From assembly GCA_037833965.1 (NCBI GenBank), contig AP031355.1:9015501-9079500 (forward strand): 64,000 nt of DNA, in the 5' to 3' direction. The first letter of the stretch is position 1. Each line of letters opens with the position of its first letter. This document shows, piece by piece, positions 11,483 through 26,910 of the stretch. A model generated the notes under the pieces. That model was not told where the DNA came from. It did no database searches and was given only the letters and a program-made list of their open reading frames with translations. Source of the DNA: Marchantia polymorpha subsp. ruderalis. Lineage: Eukaryota > Streptophyta > Marchantiopsida > Marchantiales > Marchantiaceae. Made by a program: the position numbers and the translations under genes.

Positions 11483-14400
11483 ATGCCCCCCTTGGGGGCC
11501 TGTAAGCCCGCTGTCCTGTCCTGCCATTCCGAATTCTTCTTTTCAGCTCGAGCTGCCCCGTCCTGTTCTTCTCTGTTCGTGGGTCATTCGAGATTCTCTT
11601 TCGAGAGGCGAGTTGGTGGCGCAGGTTTGAGATTGCAGCGAAAGTCGTCTGCCTGGGAGCACTTCCAGGAGTCTAGCCATGCCTCTCGTTCACAGGTTGG
11701 TTCGTCATCTCTCTGGCTCTGGCTCTCCTTTGTATAATGGTCGATACAGGGCTGGCTTATAAAATAGGTTGTAAGCTAAAAGCGTGTGCGCTCATACATA
11801 AACCTGTGCCCAGCTGCTATGTTGGTTATTATGCTTTTTTATTGGTTCAGAGCACCAAAATCCACAATTCTATTTAAACCACCAAGTGAATCGAGCAGTA
11901 GACTGATGCTCATCATGTAGATTTAGTTGAAGGGATATCCTGGATTTCAGTGGACTGTTCAGTTGGATTTCACCTTTGCAGATGCGAAACTCTTAAGAAA
12001 CTGGTGAGAGCATTCCCAGGTGCAGTGTCGGTGTAATGCAGGCACCTCAAACATGCCGGCCAGCGTGTCTGTTGGTCGGAGCATATTGGAACTTCAATTC
12101 AACATATATCTAAGAACTGCATGAAGATTGTGTCACGATTTGTTCAGTGCATATCATGTATCACTACATACGATTTCTTCAAGTGACTCTAGGTTCATAT
12201 TTTCCACATGCAGAGTGCCAAAATATTGAGAGCTCAGGATGGAACGGGAGAAGCTGAACTTTTCTCCCCAAATCGAGGGGATGGAGATCTTTGGAAGGTT
12301 TCGGCATATGGTGAACAGATTCCAACACAAGCGGAGTCCGTCACCGGGGCCACTCAGACAATTCAGGCTGAATTTAGATCCCTGCCAGACCTTGACTATC
12401 TGCAGGTATTCTTGTATATCCTTGTCCAAGTTCATATTTCTCATTGGGTCGTAGCTTCTATCTGAAGCAGCAGTTTGTGTAGGCTGATAAAGAACCTGTC
12501 AAGAGTCTCGATCTTTCATTCCCTCCTTTCCCAGAGCCGAGAGCAACCACAGGAAACATACGCATTGCTCACACTTAAATTTGTAATCTGGTTGCAGGAA
12601 CTTCTTGCTATCCAGCAATCTGGACCAAGGGCGATAGGTTTTTTTGGAACACGTAATATGGGTTTCATGCATCAACAACTCATTGAAATTTTGAGTTACG
12701 CGATGGTCATAACGGTCAGTATGCAGTCCCTCTACTTCTCTTGCCCCATTAGATTAGGGTGTCTTGGTTTCTCTCAATCTGGGTCCAGATCAATGTCGAC
12801 AGCACCTGATTACCTTTGTGATGTGCAGAAAAATCATATTTACACATCTGGAGCATCAGGAACCAATGCAGCTGTAATTCGAGGAGCTCTGAGGGCGGAG
12901 ATGCCTGAATTGCTGACAGTTATTCTGCCTCAGAGCTTGAAGAAGCAACCACCTGAGAGTCAAGACTTGCTTTCGAAGGTGATTTTCAACTTATTGGAGG
13001 TTAATCTATATGAATATCGATATAGCTTTAGCTCTTTTGAAATAGTCAAAATCTGAACCCAAACTTGTACGTCAGGAGATTTCTAGGTTTGAACATATCC
13101 ATTCGTGTTAACTGGAGGTACTTTTGGTCAAGTCTCAATACATGTAAGAATGATACGAGAAGTTAGTGGGTCTGACCTTGAACCTCCACTTGAATGTTGG
13201 ATAGGAAGCAATGACGTCTCTTGTTGTTCTATCATTAAAGACTGAATCGGAGATATGAGCATATTCTGACCGATGTCCATTTTTTCAGGTGAAGAATGTG
13301 ATTGAAATGCCTCACAATGACCATCTTCCTCTACTGGAGGCTAGCAGGTGATGATTACTTTCCAGAATTTTACTTCTCGTTTGAACAAAGGGCATTCAAA
13401 TCCAAAATCTTCTTTAGCTTAATACAGTAAGGGGCTGAGCAGCTTTGCAGTAGTGAGTCGGTCTTATTTCAGAGAAGAATTTGTGATTGACTCCAAAGTT
13501 GTTACTTAAGTGATGTCTGTCATAGGATGGTATGATGTAGCAATCTATCCTCGGTATAATTTTCTCTAATCCCATGTCTCACAGAGTAAGCACTTCCACT
13601 GTTTAAAGTCCGAATTGGTGCGTAACAAAAACGCATCATAGAGTTGGTCGAATAACGAGCCATTAATCATGGGTCTACCGAGGAGATCCGTGTGTTAGTC
13701 AAGTTCCAAATATGACTTGTCATGTGTCTCCTTACGTTTCAATGTAATATCTTCCTCTCTTTTTTCTTAAAATATTATCCTTGTTGGTATGGTCGATGTT
13801 GATTTTATAAACTACAATTATAATCGACTGTGTTGTATGTGTTTTACTACAGTACTTCTCATGTCGGCATCATGTTCCTTAAGATTTCAAAGTCTTTTCA
13901 AAGTCTTTGGACTCCTCCTCTCAGTGAACCTTTTCAATAGGCCGCCTAACTAATAGGTGGACTAACTGGCAGTTTTAGCGCAAGAGTCAAGTACACAGAA
14001 ATTTGAAGTCTCAACAGTAAAGAAATTTTTTATTTGATATCCAGGTCTGTCGACTTGCATAAGTATAGTTCTCAAGGATCAGATCGTCTGGACATGTAGT
14101 AATTTGGCAGTTCTTTGCACCTTTATCTTTTTTGCTGTGTTGATTTTGCCGTCAACTTATTTGTCGGGAAGAAAATCTATACAGATGCTCGCTTACTTAC
14201 ATGGATGGGCAAACCACGATTTCAGTAGAATAGCCGTACCTCCTTTATAGTCTAACAAGAGGAGCCTATTCCTTCTTGTAAATACCTGTCCGGAGATATA
14301 CTGGCCATCCGTAGTGCTGTGAAGTTATTCAGTTTGTAATTGCCATGTAGTGAGGTCGAACTGTGAGCTCTCTATCTTATATCTCAATCTACGCACGTCA

Positions 14401-14851
14401 AATCTACAGTCAGTGGTATGGATATTACCTACTTTTGTTAACCAAAAATCCTAGTGTAGATCTCAAACCGTTGAAATGAATTCGAAGAGTAGCTAAAGTA
14501 GTTATAAATGCTGTCAACAACTAATAATGCTTCCTAACCTCCAATGAAAACTCTTAAAACTATTTTATTTGATACCCTTACGTGGGATATTAGGAATCAA
14601 AAGAAGCAGAGGTACTGTAGTTCATAATTGTTAGTGGATGTATTTAGTGTTTTCATGTCAATCGGGGCTTATTTTCTGTACTAACAGAACCTGTGGTGAG
14701 CTTTGTTGTGGACAGGCTTTGCAATATGGACATTTTATCTCATGTGCAGCAAGTAATCTGCTTCGCCTTTCACGACAGCAACCTGCTGATGGAAACATGT
14801 CGGGAGGCTAAAAGTCTTCGGAAAATTGTGACATTATTCTACTTGGATTGA
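11483..14851 (+). CDS. SLOG/Rossmann-like nucleotide-binding protein, probably plastid-targeted
   Basis: Six exons join without a phase conflict: 11483-11695, 12214-12405, 12598-12714, 12829-12978, 13289-13347 and 14716-14851, all with GT-AG borders, giving 288 residues. The first ATG in the open frame is at 11483; the frame also runs upstream but has no ATG there. Residues 1-71 are rich in Ser, Arg and Ala and poor in acids, which suits a plastid transit peptide. The conserved core follows: a glycine-rich loop IGFFGTRNMGFMHQ (148-161), then HIYTSGASGTNAAVIRGAL (177 on), then LTVILPQSL and a C-terminal KIVTLFYLD. GTR..G together with TSGA.GTN.A fits the SLOG superfamily (LOG, DprA/Smf and relatives), which binds nucleotide-like ligands. 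Plants and cyanobacteria have closely similar proteins; the substrate is unknown to me. The last intron is long (13348-14715). Domain class is fairly sure, localisation is inference. Confidence 0.85.
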
Positions 14852-15948
14852 AGATGAAGTGATTCTTATGGTCAAGGGACTGATAAGTGAGTACCAGTGA
14901 TTCACCTGGTTGTACAATCGGTTGTTCTCAGCTCTGGCGGTCGGCCCTCTAGAGGCCCTTGAGGCTTGTATTTAAAAGAGTAGGTTAATTCTTTTGTGTC
15001 ATATAAAACATGGTACAAAGTGGGTATCAGCATTGTGACCTCTATCAGGGGGTCCAGCAAGTGCGCCGTCCAGGCACTTGCTGTCAAGTGATTGCATTTT
15101 TTAAAATAAAATTTGCTGTCAAATCTAGAAAATGTATTGAACTCTTTTTCTAAAAACAATTTGTTTGCGTCGTCACTTGTATATATAATCAATCCACGCA
15201 TACCAGTCCAAATCACAGCTAAAAAACTGCTCTATTGCCTGTTCTTTTCAGAAGGTCTTAGGTGAAATGAACGTGGATACAAAGAATAAGATTCTGCTCC
15301 AGATAAACAGTAGATCAGAAATTGAAACATCATGAATATGAAATGATTGTTTTTAAATACAGAGTTCACTTATATATCAATTGAAAGCACTGTTTTCTCA
15401 GAAGGTGCTTCACCCTATATTTCGGGAGGCACGAGATATGATCTTCTGATACGCGCATGAAAGCGCACGATGCGATACATGGTGGGCGAAGAGGTGACCA
15501 TAACATGCCAATGTCACGACAAAGATCGCCCTTTAAATTCCCACAATATATTTAAAGTGCCGGAAACAAAATTGTTCGTTTCTGTCAATATTCCCATGTG
15601 GAATTAATTGCCTGATGGAACCTATTTCCATGTGGAATTAATTGTTTGATGAAACCTAAATTGTTTGACGGGAACCATGAATTTCCAATTTTAACCAATG
15701 GTATACATTCCATGACACAAATTCGTCAAGTCCTAAAAGTATTCCTGAACAAATATGATGCAAACTTTAGAAAACTTTTGCAATCGCAAATCACAACTAT
15801 TGCTAATCCGATATGTTTTTGTCTAATCTATTGCTGGATGCAAAATTTGTTCGTGCCCCTTGCGATCGCTCGTTTCCTTCGAATCCCGTGGTCAATCGAT
15901 TGTACAATCTAATCGATCGAGTCAAATTTTGGTCGAAATCTGTCTAGT
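14852..15948. other. 3' flank and intergenic DNA
   Basis: No further exon is recognisable. A short hairpin with 9-bp arms (AGCAAGTGC at 15056-15064, its complement at 15074-15082) lies about 200 bp after the stop codon. A 34-bp tandem repeat is listed separately. The rest shows nothing I can support. Confidence 0.45.
15594..15661. repeat. 34-bp tandem repeat, two copies
   Basis: Two adjacent units (15594-15627 and 15628-15661) share CCATGTGGAATTAATTG followed by TGATG and AACCTA, with a few differences. It has no apparent function and lies 290 bp before the inverted-repeat element. Confidence 0.8.
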
Positions 15949-16254
15949 ATCGACAGATTTTGCCTAGTCTAACCTCAGGCTTGGTTCCTGCCTGTTTGAC
16001 GTTGGAGATCACATCTCTCTTTGAATGAAGTTTAATTTGTCTATGAATGACGAAATATGGTGGTGTTTGATCCTACTCTTAAACGGTAACTCTTTTACTT
16101 CGCGCAGCCGCGACAAATTTCACTGTACAACTTTTGAATCGTATGTAATTTTTTTCCCAAACTATCAAAATTAAATCTTAACAACCGCAAGCCACCGATT
16201 TCTATATCTTCGACATATTTGGTCGTTCCTCGACGGAATAGATTTATTGTTTAT

Positions 16255-16318
16255 AGTTTGGGAGAAAACTCATTTGAATCCTAAATGAGTTTTCTCCCAA
16301 ACTCATTTAGGATTCAAA
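16255..16318. repeat. Two overlapping, mutually exclusive hairpins
   Basis: Hairpin 1 has perfect 21-bp arms (16255-16275 and 16283-16303) around a 7-base loop GAATCCT. Hairpin 2 has perfect 17-bp arms (16273-16289 and 16302-16318) around a 12-base loop. The arms overlap, so only one can form at a time. They lie at the centre of the inner inverted repeat. Confidence 0.9.
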
Positions 16319-16806
16319 AATTGAACGGTGAAATTGGTCGAAGGAAGGAAAAGTTACTGTTTAAGGTGACGGATCTAACATCAACATCTTTCTTCATTCC
16401 TTAAAAAATTTAACTTAGTTCGAAGAGAGATGTGATCTCCAATTCGATATCCTCTGAGCCGAGACCTCCGAACTAATACTATGTCGTTCACCAGATTCTC
16501 AGATATGAGATACAGGTCTGCCCTTCCTGAGGTCGACGTTTGGAATGCACTGGAATCGTAAGATATCGAAAACACTCGAGCGCGAGTTCCCTCTTGCAGT
16601 AGATCCGGACCGAGCCATTGCTACGGCCAACACACCGAGCGATCGGACATGCATGCCCACGAGCTCTTGTATGCATCCGAATGTTTCGTTGGTATATTGA
16701 AGAATCTAGGGCAATCAACGTGTTTGCAGCCAACAAGCTGAGAAAACGGTCAGACTTTATGGCTCCTTCCGGATCGCGCCGTTCTTCTTCATGTTCAAAT
16801 GTGCAG

Positions 16807-16952
16807 GTGGAGGAAGCCGTCGAATACGTCCAGAATTTCAAGGACACTTGATGAATGACGAAGGAACTTTTCAAAAGTTCCTGAAGATCATGGACGGCTT
16901 CAAGAAAGGACACTTGGATATCACCGATGTTATAGTACGGGTCAAGTCTATC
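16807..16952 (+). pseudogene. Broken SIN3-type PAH domain fragment
   Basis: Plus-strand translation gives VEEAVEYVQNFKDT and then, one base out of frame from 16848, LMNDEGTFQKFLKIMDGF followed by KKGHLDITDVIVRVKSI. Together they follow the paired amphipathic helix (PAH) pattern of SIN3 corepressors: helix, K-D, a short spacer, Y/F..FL..M..FK, then T..VI.RVK. The join behaves like a single-base deletion near 16849, where a TGA ends the first frame. The usual PAH end (F..H..L...F..FLP) is missing. The open frame before it (16618-16806) is not recognised. The fragment lies inside the inverted-repeat element and is probably a captured, non-functional piece of a host SIN3-like gene. Confidence 0.6.
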
Positions 16953-17290
16953 CGTACCGTAGGGCAGTGCCTGCATACAAAACGTAATTGGCGAAACAAC
17001 CGAACCAAACGAGCAATGCCGAATCGAGATGTGATTTCCAACGTGAAACAATCACAAACCAAGCCCGAGGTTTAACTATAGCAAAATCTGTCGATTTTCA
17101 ACACCGTAAACATAACTTCTTTACTTAACTACTTTACCAATTTCACTGTTCAATTTTTGAATTGTATACGATTTTTCTCCCAAACTATAGACAGAAAAAA
17201 ATCTATTACATCACGCAGCCACTGCTCAGTTATTTCACTACTCAATTTTTTTACTTATATATGGTTTTTACCCAAAATCACCAAAGAACA

Positions 17291-20200
17291 TCAGTCAAAC
17301 ACTATTTTGTTTGAAACTTTATAGTGAAAATTGTTACTATCTAACTGTTGATACTAGATCGTGTTTGAAGTGTATTGTCGCCCTGTCTCATCGGGTAAAG
17401 AGAAAATTAAAGGGTCAAGTAATTTAGGTAAGCAATTTAGGTGACGATGGTCCCATCAAGTAAATGCATACGTCATGTGACACTATCTTTTGCCGGTGCA
17501 AGGTTCCATGTATATTACTGAAAACCTGTAACTGTTAATAAGAATAAAGTCATAGTGCTGAAACTATGTCCATTTTTCATCATATGTCACGTGGGAAGAG
17601 AGTCGGGAATGACATGCGAAAGATCACACGCCAAGACCCAAGATGGCAGATACTTTTTACTCAATGCACCGTGAGCCTCTACTATTGCCTTCAACGATTA
17701 CTCAAGTGATCAAAACATACAAAGAGATTTCTAATCATCATGTAACAATGTTGGGTATAGACTTAAACCATGGTTTGTAGCGTGTTCTCGGCACATTCGT
17801 TCCCCAATTTTATATCCAAATGATCTCTCACTATAATCGTCAGAAGAAAAGTTGTCATATAACTTTCTCTCCCAAATTGAACATAGTAAATTAAACAAAA
17901 AGCATAATGACAAAGTAAGTAAAAACCATACCATTCATACAAATGTACATTCTAGAACTTCAAATACATAACAATTAGGCGAAATATAATCTGGTTTACA
18001 AAGTCAAAACAAAGTCAAAACTGGATGATATGTGACAAGTGAAAAGATTCATATTTTAGTTAAAAATTAAAAATTCATCATTTGTTCCAGAAAACAAAAA
18101 AGTATTTTTTTAATCTTATGCAATCAAGAATGCATCTTTTTATCTAGCTTAGTCAGAATTCACAATATAGATAGTGTAATGAAGCAAAAGTTGATGTCTC
18201 ACGTTAGTGTAAATAAAATTACTAAACTGAAGTAATTTGTATCCGGACTAAAGACTCTTAGTACAAGACTGGATCTCATTTGATCAATCTCAGCTAAATT
18301 CGGATAATACGTACAAGGTATAAGATTTAGATTAATTATATCATCAAGTATTGGAAGAAAGCATGACGCAAATTCAATACAAAACTTCCAATCCATCTCA
18401 TCACACACTGTAACTTTAAGAACCAACAAAATTAAATAGAAGTCACATAAGTTTGAATACATAGTTACATTTTAAAATTAATACTACCTGTTGCAAAAAA
18501 ATCTCATCACCAAAATGGTTTTGAATTGAAAATAAACCCCATTATAATTGAATGTCTTCAAAGTCATCATGATAACTTAAATTAAATTTAGCTTTTAAAT
18601 TCCATATCTGCTACAGTCATAAAACACATAATTTAAACTAGTTCTAAAAAATTTATTTCGAATCTGGTACTTTATGATATATAATATTTATGTGGTCTAA
18701 AGTTTCAAAATCGTTCTTGGATGTTGTGAGAGAAAGAGGAGCTCTCTTGATCTCGAAGAGGGATGAGATAAAAATTTCGAAATGTCATGTATAGTTAAAA
18801 TTGAATTAAACTATGCAAAGGTAAAGAAATGGTTCTTTTGAAAGATATCTATTTCGAAATTAAAGTCATATACTTATGTATAAATTATCATCTGAAAATT
18901 TAAATGGGTCAAAAATCAAAAGGATCTTATCAACCCAATGATGCAAAATCAACATTAATACATCCAACAAGACTTTAGAATGGTGTTCAGCTTCTTAAAG
19001 TTGGTATAAAGTCACATGAATCGGACCCAAGAAAACATCTTCTGTAACCATTTTCGTCTTTTGGCCGAATACTTTTTAAAGTATCTGGCCGAAATTTAGA
19101 CCAATTGGAGACGATAAATATCCAATTTAATTTGTAATCCATATGATTGGAAATTCCCTTAAAATAGAACATAAGTTGGACAAAGCATTAATCAAAGTGG
19201 CATCTATACAAAAGGCCTTGCATTTCATCGCTATAAACCGTCGGAAAGCGATAAAATAGCCGATCCAGTATACTTATGTGATAAGCTGATCTTCGAATAA
19301 GAATTATCATGAATTTTATCGTCTATGCGCTACTCTTTTAGATTGGTTTGGAAAGCATGCAAAGGAACTATTTTTCATTTGTTAACTGGTGACAAATGTT
19401 ACCTGAAATTGCTATGGTCAAACTTTGTAATCATGATGCTCTGTTTCGGATTTATCACTTACTGGCAACAAAAAGGGTAAACTATGGAACTTCTGAAATT
19501 TATTTGGAAAACCAAACAGGTGCAAAAAAACCACAAATTCGTTGGACTATTACTGATACAACATGAGTTCATCACCTTCCTGTGCTCTGTTTTCTCTGCT
19601 CGACCTCAACGTACAGTCGGAATGCGCTACTACAGAAGAATGATAGCAAAGGAGGAGAGAATCCTTATTATATAGGAAAAAATAAGGTGCATGAAACTCC
19701 TAAGAGGTGCTTGTTGCATTCGACCGCTCTTTCTCATGTCACAACTGTGTTTGACCAGATTGCACAGTTGTTGATGTGACAGGAGAAATTGCGTTTCAAA
19801 CGCTCTAACTTTCCAGATGGCACTTCTAAAACTCTGCAGATGACACCTATAAAGTTATACACATCGCATCTTCACAACTAACAACGTGTATACTGCATTC
19901 CCCTTGGATTGGAGTAGATTGCTTGTCAGCAGCGATCCCTCGGAATTAAGTAAATTCTCGCTATCTACACAACTTTTGATGCAGTTGCTCGGTCCACGAT
20001 CCATACATGCATGCACACCCATCTGGTCTATACTTTGGCAGTGACAAAAGATCTCTCTGTCGACAAGACATCCATCCAGACAATCCTGTAGGTTCGGGCC
20101 GACCAGTGTATGCGCCCGCATTGCACTCGGCCGTCGACAGTCAGAGCTAGAATTTATCTATCTTCACTCTAGTTCAGCCTTCGGATCAGAAAGGTAGTCC

Positions 20201-20360
20201 TGCTTAAAATAATAGAAGACCATGTCCGTCCGACGGTCAGAAAGACGTAGAAATGCCTTTCAATACTGGGCCTCTGCATGCATGAAGGGTGGAGCATCAG
20301 CATTGTCATCAGGCCCTGGGGAGAGGGCGACGGCTCTTCGTCAACACAACCGGTACTCAA
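17291..20360. other. Gene-free stretch, AT-rich
   Basis: From about 17.3 to 19.4 kb the DNA is AT-rich with short open frames only. From about 19.9 kb it becomes richer in GC towards the carboxypeptidase gene. I see no exon of a known family. Confidence 0.5.
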
Positions 20361-20814
20361 ATGATGTTGTTGAGGCGAGACATGCCGAAACTCGTTTCTT
20401 CCTCTTCAAGTCTAATCGAGGAATTGTTTGTTCACTACCGCTGCCACCGATTGCTTCGATGGCTTGAGCACATCGAGAGACTGCTCAGTCAACACTCTTA
20501 CAGTCAAATGGAAAATCTTGACTCGGCCTCGTTGTCTTACCGCGCTTGCGTGCGTGTCTGTCCGACCAGAGTCGCTGAAACTGGAAGATTTATATCGCAA
20601 GATTTCTCTCCTTCCATTACCAACCAGACAGACAGACCGACCGACCCTGAGCCTTTCCTGACCCCTGATGGATTGCTGGATGGATGGACGGATGGATGTC
20701 AGCTCAGCTCAAGATTCAGAAGCTTCTGTCAGTCCCCGAGGAAGACCGTAGACATCAGTCTCCCACGCAGTGGACTCCGAGATGGTACAAAAACCAGCGC
20801 CAGTAGCACCTCAG
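20361..20814 (+). repeat. Carboxypeptidase upstream segment, copy 1 of a dispersed duplication
   Basis: This 454-bp block ends about 100 bp before the carboxypeptidase start codon and so probably lies in its promoter or 5' leader. It recurs at 32389-32822 at about 95 percent identity by eye outside two small indels. It begins ATGATGTTGTTGAGGCGAGA and ends GCGCCAGTAGCACCTCAG. I see no direct repeat flanking this copy, so it is likely the source. An open frame beginning MMLLRRDMPK is present in both copies, but its coding status is doubtful. Confidence 0.85.
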
Positions 20815-20916
20815 GACACTCTCACAGCCTCCGTATTCTAGACCTCGATCAGTAGATCGATCCGATTACGGCAAAAGCTGCAATAAATTCGAGAAGCAGC
20901 CGGCTCTGCAGGCAAA

Positions 20917-24484
<3,568 letters not shown>

Positions 24485-26910
24485 GAAATTTCCGGTTCTC
24501 TAGCCCATCCACTTGTCATACTCCAATTATGTTGGAACTTTCAACCGAATACCCTGGAACAGTCCAGTGGTGACGGAAGGTAATTTGGACAAGGTTCTGG
24601 ATATCCTCCAGCTCTTCCACTGTACTGCAGTATATTTCTGAACGTAGTAGATTATTTCCGCTCGTACAGCCACTGGCAGTCGTTAGGTAGAGTAACTTTC
24701 ACCAGTGAAAAGAAGACCAGCTGACATTAGGCGGCACTGGCACCTGGCCAAAATTCTGAATATTAGTTGGCTACAGGTCACTTCACCCCCTCCTGTTACT
24801 ACGTTGTAGCTTCCTGTATTTTAAAGGGTTAAAATGAGCTCAGTAGGAAGCAGTACTGTGCCTTTTTGCTATACAGCAAGACCCGGTCCAAGTTACCCAT
24901 GAGGAGGTTCGCATCCTAACGGTTCAGACAACACAGAGTTCCTGATCTCTCCCGGCGTTTGAGCAGTTGCATATGTGACAGTTGGAGTGTACAATGACAA
25001 CCGAGATGCTCACTTCCATCTGCCGATCTGGAGGAAATGCTAAATTCAGTCTACTCAACCACTTGTTATGAGGCATTTGGATTTTAAAAAAACTTTCATT
25101 ATCCGTTCAAAAGTGTTGCGAAACTATAAATTTCATCGAGAAGCATAGGTCGATCTTGTTGTCAATGTGGACACTCCCTAAAGAATTACCTGTAGAGGCC
25201 TGAATTAAAACAGAGCGGGAATTCCAGATCCGTTGATGTGAGACGAGACTGATACGACACAACTAAAAGCCTAACTGTTTCAGCAGTGCATGCAAGTGAA
25301 AAGTGGTCCTGTTAGTAGTCACAACAGCCAAGGACGTGTATGATGATCATCTGGCCCTACCATCATCTCATAGATAATGGTAGGGCCGGAATGATTCTCC
25401 AAGCCCTTTATTTGACAGGTGACCCCACAGAACTCGACTGGTCTCCAGATGCAGGAGTAACTAACTGCCCGAATTCATGTGAAATCGGTAAGTTTCAATT
25501 CGATATTTCTCCTGTCCGGCGTTTCCTGCTTGTATTCCATCGCTGAAACCAGGATTCAGCGCGCCTACCTAACTCCGATGAAACAGCAGTACTAAACAGC
25601 TTCACCCTAATTCGGATTCCCCTCCGTTCTCCTCTTCTCACTCCAACCGGTATAACGAGGATATCCTTCCCCTCAATCATTCTTCTAATCAATGCGCAGA
25701 AACATCCTTATACAAGTCTATTTCGTATGCGCTTATGCTTCAGATGACGTGACAACCAGCTAAAGTAAGCTTCCTAAAACAAAGGCAGTCAGGAAGTTAT
25801 TGAGTTCGTTGTGCTAAGAGTTCAGCGCCTTATGTACTACATCGTTACAGCACCTCATAATTCAAATGTTGCATGTCAAATGCCACCGCCAAATGGAAAA
25901 CGATGATTCCTTTGCAAAAGGAAGAGCAAGGCCATCGAACCTTCGCTCCTCTCCATTTATGTTCGAAGGACTGTCCTCCGAAAAAGCTATGATTTTCGTC
26001 CACGAAGAGTACAGCATAACATCAAGAGGAAAGAGAGGCTTATATTCCCTTTAAGGAATAGAAACCCCCAGAACAACCTCGGTCACTTGCAGACTTTGAG
26101 TTGGGAGTTTAAAATGAATGTGAACTTTGCTGTACATGTGTCTGCAAGCCGGAAATCAGTCTGGATGTTAAAAAAGCCCGACCTAGTTGTAATAGGCACG
26201 ACCATAGCTCTCTGCCAGAAGATTCGCTCTTACCCGGAACTGCGGAACTGGGTGCTACATGGACGAGAATGAACATTTGCAAACTTCACCCGTCTCTTCC
26301 ATTCTCGAACTCGCCGGGGCAAGGATTTCGTGGTGTGTCATGATCCCCTCATGTACGATATACGACAATCACCATTATCTGGCAATTTATCCATTCCAGC
26401 AACCATGAGGCTCGTCTCCTGTACTTGAGCTGTTTGCCCGCAATAGCATCGCTATTAGCGTGCTTCCAAAGGCATTTCCCTTCGCGCCGTGACCGGCCCA
26501 TTGACGCACGTCCTGGCTCGAACTTGAAATACTGTCATTTGTTTGGCCTTTGTTTGCACATATGGCGAGTTCCTTCGTTCGTTGAGGACACTGACCTAAT
26601 GTAGCACTGTTGAACAGGAGACAGTTCAAAGGGTCGACATGCATCTTGCACAACTTGCAAATCTGCGTTCACTGCCTGAACGCAGGCGACATGAGCAGGC
26701 AAGCATGATCAGACTCTCGGTTTTGCGTGGGAGAACGCGCAGCTCGGATGATCACCACGGGTTGAATTCACAGCAAGAGCGTGCTTCAACTGAGTGTCAG
26801 GTAGAGAGACATGCAGATGGTACCCAGAGATGGAGTGACGAGGTATGGAACCTTTTCATCTGCAATCGCGATGGATGCAGAAATCTGATCTCATGAGTTG
26901 ATAGATCAGC
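24485..26910. other. Intergenic DNA between carboxypeptidase and M23-BTRD1 gene
   Basis: No exon of a known family is visible. The open frames 25340-25546, 25866-26054 and 26639-26896 are short and unrecognised. The last few hundred bases should contain the promoter of the next gene. A small hairpin at 25353-25387 is listed separately. Confidence 0.45.
25353..25387. repeat. Small hairpin
   Basis: Perfect 11-bp arms GGCCCTACCAT (25353-25363) and ATGGTAGGGCC (25377-25387) enclose a 13-base loop. It may be structural in a transcript or accidental; the arms are shorter than those of a typical plant miRNA precursor. Confidence 0.7.

Larger units (their letters stand above)
15949..17290. mobile_element. 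Nested inverted-repeat element carrying a gene fragment
   Basis: Outer arms of about 70 bp face each other. The left arm (15949-16018) begins TCGACAGATTTTGC and contains CTTGGTT and GATCACATCTCT. The right arm (about 17023-17093) is its imperfect reverse complement and ends GCAAAATCTGTCGA. Inside, a second inverted repeat runs from about 16000 to 16447, its arms meeting at the hairpins at 16255-16318. A block ending in CCCAAACTAT, preceded by a TTTCACTGT-type and a TTTTTGAA-type motif, occurs forward near 16090-16170, near 17127-17187 and, more diverged, near 17205-17285, and inverted near 16255-16345. A PAH-domain gene fragment sits between the inner repeat and the right arm. Terminal inverted repeats around a captured host fragment recall Pack-type DNA transposons. 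I see no transposase and no convincing target-site duplication, so class and exact ends are open. Confidence 0.55.

Noticed and set aside
12475..13056. 193-codon frame across the SLOG-like gene read as a single exon
   Set aside because: It is read-through of two introns. The family sequence is continuous only after splicing at 12714/12829 and 12978/13289.
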